The notes: generated by a model not told the origin, from the letters alone. Positions 1 through 7,938 are shown, counted from the first letter of the stretch. The stretch: 24,216 nt of DNA from an uncultured Bacteroides sp. (GCF_910586915.1 NZ_CAJULN010000039.1:1-24216); one strand, 5' to 3'. Numbers and translations: made by a program.

Positions 1-31
1 TGTGAAAATCATACTTTTTTACCAAATGAAT

Positions 32-56
32 GTCCGTTACTTCTTAGGTAACGGAT
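32..56. repeat. Left inverted repeat of invertible segment (IR-L)
   Basis: A 25-bp arm whose inner 21 bp (36-56) match the reverse complement of 306-326 exactly. The outer bases differ at two positions. The arm is itself a dyad: GTTAC, seven bases (TTCTTAG), GTAAC. That layout fits a tyrosine-recombinase core site, with two recombinase-binding half sites around a 7-bp crossover region. The pairing with IR-R is seen directly; the role as a recombination site is inferred from the neighbouring recombinase gene and the promoter between the arms. Confidence 0.85.
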
Positions 57-305
57 TTTTTATTTGCCACAAAGATAAGGAAAAATAGTAATAGAAAACA
101 AACTAAAATTTCATTTTTTCCTTTTTTTCTAAATATATCTACACAAAACTATTGGAACATGAAGAATAAGCACTTCATGCTCTGCGATTTTCTATGACCT
201 TACTTCAATAAAATTTTTGAATTGAAGTTCAGGTGCACATTTTTCTCTTCCCTCATGTTGTTTTTTTTCTGATTGGTTACTGTTGTGTACCGTTTGTGTA
301 TACTT
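57..305. other. Putative invertible promoter segment
   Basis: An AT-rich, non-coding segment of about 249 bp bounded by the inverted repeats. It holds one strong Bacteroides promoter (70-102, minus strand) near its left end, pointing out of the segment and the window. At the right end, 288-296 only resembles a -7 box, with one extra base. The segment therefore looks like an ON/OFF switch: in this orientation transcription runs left across IR-L, and after inversion it would run right into the 3' end of the recombinase gene in antisense. Bacteroides capsule loci and other surface loci are known to use such promoter inversions. What lies to the left is not visible. Confidence 0.75.
70..102 (-). 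promoter_or_regulatory. Leftward promoter inside the invertible segment
   Basis: On the minus strand the -7 box is TATCTTTG (complement of 70-77), an exact match to TAnnTTTG. A TTTG -33 box (complement of 99-102) lies 21 bp upstream, within the usual spacing. The start site would fall near position 60-65, so the transcript crosses IR-L and leaves the window at position 1. This is one of the two best promoter matches in the window. Confidence 0.75.
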
Positions 306-330
306 ATCCGTTACCTAAGAAGTAACAGAT
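306..330. repeat. Right inverted repeat of invertible segment (IR-R)
   Basis: Inverted partner of 32-56, with the same GTTAC-N7-GTAAC dyad read on the other strand. It lies about 45 bp downstream of the recombinase stop codon. Recombination between inverted sites would flip the roughly 250 bp between them. No comparable third copy was noticed in the window. Confidence 0.85.
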
Positions 331-375
331 TACTAAAATCCCTAATTTATAACATTTTAGCCATTAACTGCTAAG

Positions 376-1305
376 TTATCGGAATCCCATTATGTAAGAA
401 TAATTCAATCTATTTACTTTGGTTCTTTCTTCCAATTCAAAACCTTTCAAATAGATTTGCGTTGTCTTAATTGATTTATGTCCTAATGATTCGCTTATCA
501 TCTCAATGGAGACTCCACGGTATTTGGCTGTAGTAGCCCAAGAATGCCGGAGCGTATAAGAAGTAATGGATGAACGTATTTGTAACTGCTTAGACAAACA
601 TTTCAAATCATTGTTAAACCGCCGCAAAGCCGATTGATACTCACGATATCCCCTTTCGTCCTGTCTGTCATATTCTCCACTTAGCATCTGAAAGAGATAG
701 TCGGACCCCTCTACGGTGTACTTATTGGATAAACGAGCCATAGCATCTTGTGCCGAATCCAAAATCTCAATGCTCATAGGCGTACCGGTTTTCATACGGG
801 TGTACTTCAAAAGCCCCTGCTCGACATTGGATTTTTCCAAATGCGCAAAATCCACAAACGGCATACCGCAAAACTGAAATAGCAGACTGGCAACAGCTTG
901 TGTGCGACGGAGCCGCTCTGTCTTCGGGTCTTTGTGCAGCAGGGCATGAAGTTCACATACCGGAATCGCCTTTTTCTGACGGGTATCGATACCTGTAAAC
1001 ACATCACGAAACAAACCGGGAACATAAGGTGCCTGCCGTGCATCCACTCCGCGATTATAAATACAACGCAACATACGCATATAGGTAGAAACCGTATTGG
1101 GCTTCAAATGAGAAGCCGCCAAGAAGTTGCCATACGCCTTCAACGTTTCACGGTTCACCTTACTGAAAGTAATAGTCCGGCTTCCGCAGAATTTCGCAAA
1201 AGAACGAATAGCATATTGATACACATGAGCCGTTGAATAACGGCCCTCCTTTCGCAAACGTTCAATGTAGTCGTTTGCACAATTAGTAAATTGCTTTTTC
1301 TTCAT
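376..1305 (-). CDS. Tyrosine site-specific recombinase (probable promoter invertase)
   Basis: A 309-aa phage-integrase-family protein. It has an N-terminal SAM-like DNA-binding domain (about 1-105) and a C-terminal catalytic domain (about 115-300). Visible catalytic residues are Lys172 in RMKTG, Arg253-His254 in YTLRHSWAT, His276 in LGHKS and the nucleophile Tyr285 in TTQIYLKG. The first catalytic Arg is not obvious: the segment around Cys146 reads FQFCGMPFVD, where many Bacteroides relatives have Arg before GM. The residue three before Arg253 is Tyr rather than His, which is common in Bacteroides relatives. The gene ends about 45 bp from IR-R and is co-oriented with the invertible promoter, so it probably inverts the 57-305 segment in cis. 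A role in mobile-element integration is less likely, because no element genes surround it. Confidence 0.85.
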   Translation of the reverse strand: MKKKQFTNCANDYIERLRKEGRYSTAHVYQYAIRSFAKFCGSRTITFSKVNRETLKAYGNFLAASHLKPNTVSTYMRMLRCIYNRGVDARQAPYVPGLFRDVFTGIDTRQKKAIPVCELHALLHKDPKTERLRRTQAVASLLFQFCGMPFVDFAHLEKSNVEQGLLKYTRMKTGTPMSIEILDSAQDAMARLSNKYTVEGSDYLFQMLSGEYDRQDERGYREYQSALRRFNNDLKCLSKQLQIRSSITSYTLRHSWATTAKYRGVSIEMISESLGHKSIKTTQIYLKGFELEERTKVNRLNYSYIMGFR

Positions 1306-1595
1306 AAATAATTACTTATATGATTAGTCATAAAATGACGGACGAAATATAACAAGATTACAGGTAAAATAAACCGCCATTTTGAAATTACTTGTTGTTT
1401 TCGACTGAAAAAACGAAATATCTTCTAAAAAAATAATTGCCGCGATGCAGTATTTCGAGAATCTCTGCATTTAACTAATAAAGAGAGAAAATAAAAAAGA
1501 TAATCAGATATATATATCATAAGACATAAAACCTGAACTTTACAAATGGGGAAAAGTAAGAAGAGAGAGAATATTAATCAACCTCCCCAAATCAA
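1306..1595. other. Non-coding gap upstream of the recombinase gene
   Basis: An AT-rich intergenic stretch between the recombinase start and the hairpin at 1596. No credible gene is seen. A weak minus-strand -7-like box (complement of 1344-1351, one mismatch to TAnnTTTG) lacks a -33 partner. ATGCAG and CTGCAT near 1445-1472 form a short dyad without a T-tract. The recombinase promoter is presumably here but cannot be assigned. Confidence 0.5.
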
Positions 1596-1627
1596 GAATA
1601 GGGTGTCCCGGAAAGGACACCCTATTC
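1596..1627 (-). terminator. Hairpin terminator after the dnaN operon
   Basis: A perfect 13-bp stem (1596-1608 with 1615-1627) and a 6-base loop, lying 23 bp past the stop of the TPR gene. The best T-tract (ATTTTTT) follows on the plus strand. On the minus strand the stem is followed by TTGATTTGG, a poorer tract. It may work in both directions and insulate the housekeeping operon from the recombinase region. Confidence 0.6.
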
Positions 1628-1649
1628 ATTTTTTATATCATATATCTTT

Positions 1650-3356
1650 TTACTTGCAGTATTTCTTAATCAGTTCGTCTACGTTCGGATCGCCCAGCTC
1701 TTTCGCTTTCTGGAAGTTGCCGCAAGCCTCATCCGTTTTCTTCAACTGTATCTGGCAAAGTCCCAGCAAACGATAGGCTTCGCCATATTTGGGATCGGTT
1801 TTCAGAATATTATTCAGAATCCGAATGGCTTCCTCATAACGTCCCACACGCAGATTGACAACAGCGTTCTCAGCCTGGTAAGTCAAGTCTGCCGGATTCA
1901 GTTCGACTGCTTTTGCAATATCGTCCAATGCACGCTGGTATTGACGTGCTTTCAAAGCAGCCTGCTCACGATAATAGTAGAACACATCATTCACCTGGCC
2001 ATTGACTGCTTTAAAATAAGCATCGTAATCGAACATCGCATTCCGTGCCTGTCCGAGATTCATATGGAGCTGTGCACGCTCCAAGAGATAAGGAGCGAAA
2101 TCGGCAGTTATCGGTTGAGGACAACGGGCGATGCAACTATCCATCAATGCTAAAATTTCTTTCGGTTCGGCGTTCATCAACTCTTTCGTCTTGGCAGCAT
2201 TGAAGAACGTACCCGCAGAAGCAATATTGCTTTCATTTACTTTTTCATAAGCAGCCAAAGCACCAGCATAATCCTGTCGAGCAAATAAGACATCTCCTTC
2301 CAATTGCACGTAGACGGGCAACGGGTTGATGGAAATCGCCTGACGAACATTCTTCAAAGCAGTATCATACGTCCAATCCTTATACGTTTTTTCGGGATTT
2401 GATAGTTGGTAGGCGTATATCAGCTTACCTATATTATAATAGATATCATCTTTCTTCTGAGACACTTTCAAAGCCTGATTCAAATCGGCAACCGCCTTAT
2501 CAAACCAAATTTCGTCATCTTTAGCCTTAGCTACATAATAATTCGCACGGCGAAGATAGCCATCGGTATTAGCAGGAAACTGACGGATAAAATCATCAAG
2601 GAGTTTTTCGTAGTCCTCGCCGGCCAGAGTGGATGAAGCCATGAACAAATATACCAGGGCCTGGTCTTCCGCTTCGGGAAGCCCTTTCCGGATACCGATG
2701 CTCTTCAACGCCGCATCTCCGAGAGAAAGAGCACTAATCTTCTGAGACATGGCAAAAGCTGCTCCTGCCGCATAACAGGTAGTCACAGTATCAAGCCCGG
2801 AAGACTTTTGCGCAATACCAAATACCTGACCTTCCAGATTCATCACAGGACAACTCACCATCTTGTCCTTCATCTGCATACTCAACGTATAATAATTGTA
2901 TTCGCCCGATATCTTTGCAACTTCCTTCACCTTTCCCGACACACAAGCAATGCTTTTCTGAGTAGAATAAGGAAGCATCCACGCATCAGCTCCCACTGCC
3001 GGAATTGTTTGTGCCACCACCAATGCAGGCACTTTCTTTTCGGTAATGGCTACACGGAACTTGATGACATCGTACATATCATCCGCCCCCAATATAGTGC
3101 TGATCGGCATTTGCTTGCCTTCCGCCGTAATAACCACCGCACGCTCGGCACCTTTAAAGAGAGAATAATCGGACAGAGCCAGCCCATCTTCGGATACGAA
3201 AAACCCGTTTCCGGTATTCAGCATCTTGTCGTTTTTATCATAAGTCACCACAGAGAAAACGGCTCGTTTTGCCTTCTCCACCCATTTAGGGGTTTGTGCC
3301 ATACTCCACTGTGCAAAAAACACAAGCAGCAAAGGCAGAATTAATAGTTTCTTCAT
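1650..3356 (-). CDS. Secreted degenerate trypsin-like (HtrA-like) protein with TPR repeats
   Basis: 568 aa. Residues 1-20 form a signal peptide ending SMA, with Gln21 as the likely mature start, so it is periplasmic or outer-membrane associated. Residues 30-225 follow the chymotrypsin/HtrA fold: GNGFFVSEDGLALSDYSLF fits the His region and CPVMNLEGQVFGIA the Ser region. The catalytic His position holds Ser65 and the catalytic Ser position holds Val167; only Asp96 is in place. It is therefore probably not a protease. Residues 225-568 are tandem tetratricopeptide repeats, clearest at 465-560, typical of a protein-binding scaffold. It is the last gene of the dnaN operon, one base after rlmB. The substrate or partner is unknown. 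Confidence 0.75.
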   Translation of the reverse strand: MKKLLILPLLLVFFAQWSMAQTPKWVEKAKRAVFSVVTYDKNDKMLNTGNGFFVSEDGLALSDYSLFKGAERAVVITAEGKQMPISTILGADDMYDVIKFRVAITEKKVPALVVAQTIPAVGADAWMLPYSTQKSIACVSGKVKEVAKISGEYNYYTLSMQMKDKMVSCPVMNLEGQVFGIAQKSSGLDTVTTCYAAGAAFAMSQKISALSLGDAALKSIGIRKGLPEAEDQALVYLFMASSTLAGEDYEKLLDDFIRQFPANTDGYLRRANYYVAKAKDDEIWFDKAVADLNQALKVSQKKDDIYYNIGKLIYAYQLSNPEKTYKDWTYDTALKNVRQAISINPLPVYVQLEGDVLFARQDYAGALAAYEKVNESNIASAGTFFNAAKTKELMNAEPKEILALMDSCIARCPQPITADFAPYLLERAQLHMNLGQARNAMFDYDAYFKAVNGQVNDVFYYYREQAALKARQYQRALDDIAKAVELNPADLTYQAENAVVNLRVGRYEEAIRILNNILKTDPKYGEAYRLLGLCQIQLKKTDEACGNFQKAKELGDPNVDELIKKYCK

Positions 3357-3357
3357 A

Positions 3358-4101
3358 TCAATCGTTGTTTCTTTGTTTCACAGCCTCGTAAATCAAGATA
3401 CCGGCAGCAACGGAAACATTCAAAGATTCGATGGTTCCCAACATCGGAATCTTCACCCATTCGTCACAAAGCGCCAGGTGGTCATAAGACACCCCTGTAT
3501 CTTCCGCCCCCATGATGATACATAACGGACCTGTATAATCGGCTTTCGTATAGTCGTAATCTCCCTTTTCAGTAGCCGCCACAATGCGGAAACCGCTATC
3601 TTTCAAGTATTGCAGTGTCGAGCGCAAATTCTGTTCGCGACATACGGGAAGGGTATGTAATGCTCCTGCGGATGTCTTCACGGCATCTGCATTCACCGAC
3701 ACACTGCCACGGGCGGGAATAATCACTGCATCTACGGCAGCACACTCGCAAGTACGAGCAATCGCACCGAAATTACGCACATCTGTCACCCCGTCTAACA
3801 TCACGAAAAACGGATTCTTCCCCTGCTCGAACAAGAAAGGAACAAGGTCTTCCGTCTTCTGATAAGTCACGGAAGAGATAAAGGCAACCACTCCCTGATG
3901 ATTTTTCCGGGTGATACGGTTGATACGCTCTACCGGCACACGCTGCACAGGAATCAACAGTCCCTTCAAAGCCGCAAAAAGTTCTTTGGAAAGATCACTC
4001 TGGATGTCTTTCTTTACCAAAATTTTATCAATCTCTTTTCCAGCCTGAATGGCTTCTATCACGGCACGAACGCCGAAAATCATTTCACTTTTATCAAGCA
4101 T
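3358..4101 (-). CDS. rlmB: 23S rRNA 2'-O-methyltransferase of the TrmH/RlmB (SpoU) family
   Basis: 247 aa, the usual length. An N-terminal L30e-like substrate-binding domain (about 5-80) is followed by a SPOUT methyltransferase domain. The three SpoU motifs are visible: VRNFGAIAR, IIMGAEDTGVS, and IPMLGTIESLNVSVAAGI, which form the knotted SAM site. RlmB methylates the ribose of G2251 in E. coli 23S rRNA; Bacteroides relatives are annotated the same way, though some TrmH-family members have other targets. It lies 44 bp after recN and one base before the TPR gene, so co-transcription is likely. Confidence 0.85.
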   Translation of the reverse strand: MLDKSEMIFGVRAVIEAIQAGKEIDKILVKKDIQSDLSKELFAALKGLLIPVQRVPVERINRITRKNHQGVVAFISSVTYQKTEDLVPFLFEQGKNPFFVMLDGVTDVRNFGAIARTCECAAVDAVIIPARGSVSVNADAVKTSAGALHTLPVCREQNLRSTLQYLKDSGFRIVAATEKGDYDYTKADYTGPLCIIMGAEDTGVSYDHLALCDEWVKIPMLGTIESLNVSVAAGILIYEAVKQRNND

Positions 4102-4145
4102 CTATGTCAATTTACAATTTTATAATTTATTCTGTTTACTATTAT

Positions 4146-5807
4146 TCAGTTACAGGCAAGCAGGGATTTGGCATTGCCAAGAGCCGCTTCTGTCAACGTA
4201 GCACCACTTAACATATGGGCAATCTCCTCTATCCGTTCTTCATCGGTGAGACGGCGGATATGACTGTTCGTCTCCGTATCACTGTCTTTCTTGTACACCT
4301 TATAGTGCGCACGTCCACGAGCGGCAATCTGCGGCAAATGGGTAATGCTGATGACCTGACGATTCTGTTCACCCATCTCCTGCATCATATCCGCCATACG
4401 GTCGGCTATTTCACCGGAAACTCCGGTATCTATCTCATCAAAGACAATAGTCGGCAACTTGACGGCTCCGGCAATCATGGCTTTGATAGAAAGCATGACA
4501 CGAGCTATTTCGCCCCCCGAAGCTACAGAAGAGATATTTTGCAACATACCGTTTTTATTGGCGGAAAACAGGAAATTGACAGTGTCTTCCCCTTGCAAGC
4601 CAGGTTCTTTCTTCACTCCCATCTCTACCTGAAAACGAACATTCGGCATTCCCAACGGAACCAGACGTGCCGCCAATTGCTTTTCCACTTCACGCGCCGA
4701 TTTCGTACGGGCTTTGGTGAGTAGTTCGGCTTGCTGTTTTACTTGTTTATATTGTTCCTCCTTGCGGTCGGTCAGTTCAGCAATACGTTCATCATAAGAA
4801 GTTATATCGGACAACCTGCCGCGATACTCCTCCGTCAATGCAATCAGTTCGCCAAGTGTTTGCACACGGTGTTTCTGTTGCAAGGAATAAATCAGGTTCA
4901 AGCGTTCGTTTACTTCATCAAGACGCTCGGGATTGAACTCCACGGAATCACCTTGTGAAGAGATTTCATGAGAAATGTCCTTCAACTCGATATAGGCGCT
5001 TTCCATACGTTCAGTCAGTTCCTTAGCAGGCTGATAGACTCTTTGCAGGTTATTCAGTGTGTTCAAACTATCTTTCAGGTAAGAAAGCAACCCGCCCTCG
5101 TCGGAAACAAACGATTGCTCCACCCGGTAAAGTCCCGCCTTGATTTCTTCCGCATGGCTCAGCAGTTCGGCTTCTTGTTCCAACTCCTCCTGCTCTCCTT
5201 CGGAAAGGTGGGCTTCTTCCAGTTGTTCGAGTTGAAAACGAATGTAATCTTCATCTGCACGGCTTTTCGCGGCCAATGCTATCAGTTCCGTGAGTTCACG
5301 TTCGGTCTGTTTCCATTCTGTATAACAAGCGTGGTATTTCTCCAATACAACGTCATTATGAGCCAATAAGTCAAGTACATTCAACTGGAATCCTTCTTTA
5401 TTGAGCAGCAAATTCTGATGTTGTGAATGTACATCAATCAACTGTTCGCCCAATTCCTTGATTTGTGCCAACGAAGCGGGAGTATCATTAATAAATGCAC
5501 GGCTCTTACCGGATGCTTGCACTTCGCGGCGCAAGATGCACTCTTCATCATATTCCAACTCATTATCCACAAAAAAAGAATGCATCTCGTAGGCTGATAT
5601 GTCAAAACGGGCTTCTATTATACATTTAGAGGCTCCGCGACGAATCGCTTTTACATCGGCACGCTGTCCCAACAGCAGGCCAATAGCTCCAAGAATAATT
5701 GATTTTCCGGCTCCCGTCTCACCTGTTATAACGGAAAAGCCTGTCTCGAAACTGATATCCAGTTTCTCTATCAATGCGTAATTCTGAATGTATAGTGAAC
5801 GTAACAA
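4146..5807 (-). CDS. recN: DNA repair protein RecN (SMC-like ATPase)
   Basis: 553 aa, the full RecN length. The N-terminal half-ATPase has Walker A GETGAGKS at residues 29-36. The middle (about 150-370) is a long coiled coil rich in Glu, Gln and Leu. The C-terminal half-ATPase carries the ABC signature ASGGEIARVMLSIK and Walker B PTIVFDEIDTGVSG, followed by the ITHLPQIAA switch. RecN holds DNA ends together during recombinational repair of double-strand breaks. It sits 34 bp after coaBC in the dnaN operon. Confidence 0.95.
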   Translation of the reverse strand: MLRSLYIQNYALIEKLDISFETGFSVITGETGAGKSIILGAIGLLLGQRADVKAIRRGASKCIIEARFDISAYEMHSFFVDNELEYDEECILRREVQASGKSRAFINDTPASLAQIKELGEQLIDVHSQHQNLLLNKEGFQLNVLDLLAHNDVVLEKYHACYTEWKQTERELTELIALAAKSRADEDYIRFQLEQLEEAHLSEGEQEELEQEAELLSHAEEIKAGLYRVEQSFVSDEGGLLSYLKDSLNTLNNLQRVYQPAKELTERMESAYIELKDISHEISSQGDSVEFNPERLDEVNERLNLIYSLQQKHRVQTLGELIALTEEYRGRLSDITSYDERIAELTDRKEEQYKQVKQQAELLTKARTKSAREVEKQLAARLVPLGMPNVRFQVEMGVKKEPGLQGEDTVNFLFSANKNGMLQNISSVASGGEIARVMLSIKAMIAGAVKLPTIVFDEIDTGVSGEIADRMADMMQEMGEQNRQVISITHLPQIAARGRAHYKVYKKDSDTETNSHIRRLTDEERIEEIAHMLSGATLTEAALGNAKSLLACN

Positions 5808-5841
5808 ACTGAATAATAAATTAAATATTAAGAATAAAAAA

Positions 5842-7053
5842 TTAAAGGCAAGACGTTTTCAAGGCAGTCGCAAGATGGTCGATAATGTCGCGGGCTACTT
5901 CCGTTTTTGTTTTCAACGGATAGTCCGTGCGACCTTTCCGGTCGATAATACTGATTTTGTTTGTATCGTGACGGAAACCGGCTCCTGCATCGTTCAACGA
6001 GTTGAGCACGATAAAGTCGAAGTTCTTACGTTCAAGTTTTCCCTCGGCATTCTGCTGCTCATTATTTGTTTCGAGAGCAAAGCCTACCAATAACTGGTCT
6101 TTTCTTTTCGCAGCTCCCAAACCGGCCGCAATATCTTTCGTAGCCCGAAGATGCAACGTCAGTTCCTCTTCCTTCTCCCGTTTTATCTTCTTGTCGGCAA
6201 CTGTCTCCGGACGATAATCGGCAACTGCCGCGCACAGAATAGCCGCATCGACGCCGGAGAAGCAAGTTTGTGCAGCAGTATGCATTTCCGCAGCAGACTC
6301 CACATTGATACGGTGAATACGGGAATGCTTCGTCTCTATTTGTACAGGCCCCGCAATCAGCGTAACTTCCGCACCACGGCAAGCACACTCTTCGGCTAAA
6401 GCAAAACCCATCTTACCGGAAGAATAATTGCCGATAAAACGGACTGGGTCTATCTTTTCGTAAGTCGGCCCGGCTGTTATCATTATTTTCCGACCCTGCA
6501 AATCACCGCTTGCCGAGAAAAATTCGTCCAGTGTACGGATGATAACGTCCGGTTCCTCCATACGCCCCTTTCCTACCAAATGACTGGCAAGTTCTCCCGT
6601 CCCCGGTTCGATAATATGATTACCGAATGAACGCAGTGTATCAAGATTCTTCTGAGTAGAAGGATGAGCATACATATCAAGATCCATAGCCGGAGCTACG
6701 AATACAGGGGCTTTTGCCGAAAGATATGTAGTTATCAGCATATTATCGGCTATCCCATTCGCCATCTTACCGATAGTAGAAGCAGTAACGGGTGCTATCA
6801 ACATCGCATCCGCCCACAGACCGAGGTCAACGTGACTGTTCCATGTTCCGTCGCGTTGGGCAAAGAACTCACTGATAACCGGCTTACTGGTCAAAGCAGA
6901 AAGAGTAATGGGAGTAATAAATTCTTTTCCCGCCGGAGTAATCACGACTTGCACTTCCGCCCCCTGCTTAATGAGTCCACGGATAATGTAGCAAGCCTTA
7001 TACGCGGCAATACTGCCGGTAATTCCAAGAATTATCTTTTTTCCTTTTAGCAT
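5842..7053 (-). CDS. coaBC: Bifunctional phosphopantothenoylcysteine decarboxylase / phosphopantothenate-cysteine ligase
   Basis: 403 aa, making 4'-phosphopantetheine for coenzyme A in two steps. The CoaC flavoprotein domain (1-180) has GITGSIAAYK and the catalytic His74 in NSHVDLG. The CoaB domain (185-400) has ITAGPTYEKIDPVRFIGNYSSGKMG, AAVADYRP at 275-282 and Lys288-Lys289. Two textbook CoaC positions differ: the PAMN motif reads PAMD (Asp124), and the active-site flap Cys is Ser156 in LASHLVGKGRM. These may be lineage-typical. The start overlaps the exonuclease stop by one base (TAATG), so translation is probably coupled. Confidence 0.93.
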   Translation of the reverse strand: MLKGKKIILGITGSIAAYKACYIIRGLIKQGAEVQVVITPAGKEFITPITLSALTSKPVISEFFAQRDGTWNSHVDLGLWADAMLIAPVTASTIGKMANGIADNMLITTYLSAKAPVFVAPAMDLDMYAHPSTQKNLDTLRSFGNHIIEPGTGELASHLVGKGRMEEPDVIIRTLDEFFSASGDLQGRKIMITAGPTYEKIDPVRFIGNYSSGKMGFALAEECACRGAEVTLIAGPVQIETKHSRIHRINVESAAEMHTAAQTCFSGVDAAILCAAVADYRPETVADKKIKREKEEELTLHLRATKDIAAGLGAAKRKDQLLVGFALETNNEQQNAEGKLERKNFDFIVLNSLNDAGAGFRHDTNKISIIDRKGRTDYPLKTKTEVARDIIDHLATALKTSCL

Positions 7054-7832
7054 TATTTTGTAATCAAATTACTCATTTCACGCAGACGGATTTTAGTCAA
7101 CACCGCCTTTGTATTCAATGTGAAATCATTGTTCAAAATCCAACCGTAATATCCGGGGTCTTTCTTCAACACCTCGACAACCGACATACCTTTATACTTG
7201 CCGAAGTTAAACACTTCCACCCCATTATCGTCGTACACCATGCGTCCGGCAAAGTCCACATTTTTGTTGTAACTGGAATAATCCGCCAAAAATGTAATAT
7301 CGTTTTCCAAATCGGGATAACGGTCGAGTTGTGCTTTCAGCACTTCGTAGGTAGCCCGTGTGTCCGCTTCTGCGGTATGTGCGTCTTCCAAATTCTTGTC
7401 GCAATAAAATTTATAGGCGGCAGACAAGGTGCGCTGCTCCATTTTGTGGAAAATCACCTGTACGTCTACAAATTTGCGCTTCGTCATGTCAATATCCACC
7501 CCGGCACGCAGAAATTCTTCCGCCAGCACCGGAATATCAAAGCGGTTGGAATTGAATCCTGCCAAATCACAACCTTCAATGTCGCGAGCAATGTTCTTTG
7601 CAACTTCCTTAAAAGTTGGGCAATCGGCTACATCAGCATCATAAATGCCATGCACTTCGGAAGATGCTTCCGGTATATGCATTTCGGGGTTGATACGCAA
7701 TGTTTTGGCTTCCTCATTCCCGTTGGGATAAACTTTCAAATAACAGATTTCAACAATCCGGTCAGTGTTGATATTTGTCCCGGTCGTCTCCAGGTCAAAA
7801 AAGACGATGGGATTTTTCAGGTTTAATTTCAT
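7053..7832 (-). CDS. DEDDh 3'-5' exonuclease (DnaQ/ExoX-like)
   Basis: 259 aa. The exonuclease fold has ExoI motif FDLETTGTNINTDRIVEI (Asp and Glu metal ligands), ExoII motif GFNSNRFDIPVLAEE, and ExoIII motif HTAEADTRATYEVL with the DEDDh His and Asp. The C-terminal part, FNFGKYKGMSVVEVLKKDPGYYGWIL, resembles the small tail domain of exodeoxyribonuclease X-like proteins. It could be a proofreading epsilon-like subunit or a repair exonuclease; its place directly after dnaN and before recN supports a replication or repair role but does not decide between them. Confidence 0.85.
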   Translation of the reverse strand: MKLNLKNPIVFFDLETTGTNINTDRIVEICYLKVYPNGNEEAKTLRINPEMHIPEASSEVHGIYDADVADCPTFKEVAKNIARDIEGCDLAGFNSNRFDIPVLAEEFLRAGVDIDMTKRKFVDVQVIFHKMEQRTLSAAYKFYCDKNLEDAHTAEADTRATYEVLKAQLDRYPDLENDITFLADYSSYNKNVDFAGRMVYDDNGVEVFNFGKYKGMSVVEVLKKDPGYYGWILNNDFTLNTKAVLTKIRLREMSNLITK

Positions 7833-7855
7833 TTCTTGTTATTTTATTAAGTCAC

Positions 7856-7928
7856 CACAGATTGCACAGATTCACACAGATGTTTTTTCTTTAGGAGAAG
7901 AAATCTGTGTGAATCTGTACAATCTGTG
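7856..7928. repeat. 26-bp inverted repeat (long hairpin) built from CACAGATT units
   Basis: Arms 7856-7881 and 7903-7928 pair at 25 of 26 positions around a 21-base loop, part of which (TTTCTT with AAGAAA) could pair too. Each arm contains three offset copies of a CACAGAT-type unit. It fills most of the dnaN-exonuclease gap. No T-tract follows the minus-strand stem, so it is not a typical intrinsic terminator. It may be a dispersed intergenic repeat, an RNA-processing site or an attenuator. Confidence 0.85.
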
Positions 7929-7938
7929 ATAAAACGTA

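Noticed and set aside
288..296. A TACCGTTTG motif at the right end of the invertible segment as a second, rightward promoter
   Set aside because: It has three bases rather than two between TA and TTTG, so it does not fit the -7 consensus.
1..1305. Integrated mobile element or prophage end
   Set aside because: No attachment-site duplication, mobilisation, phage or transposon genes are seen; the recombinase fits a promoter-inversion module better.
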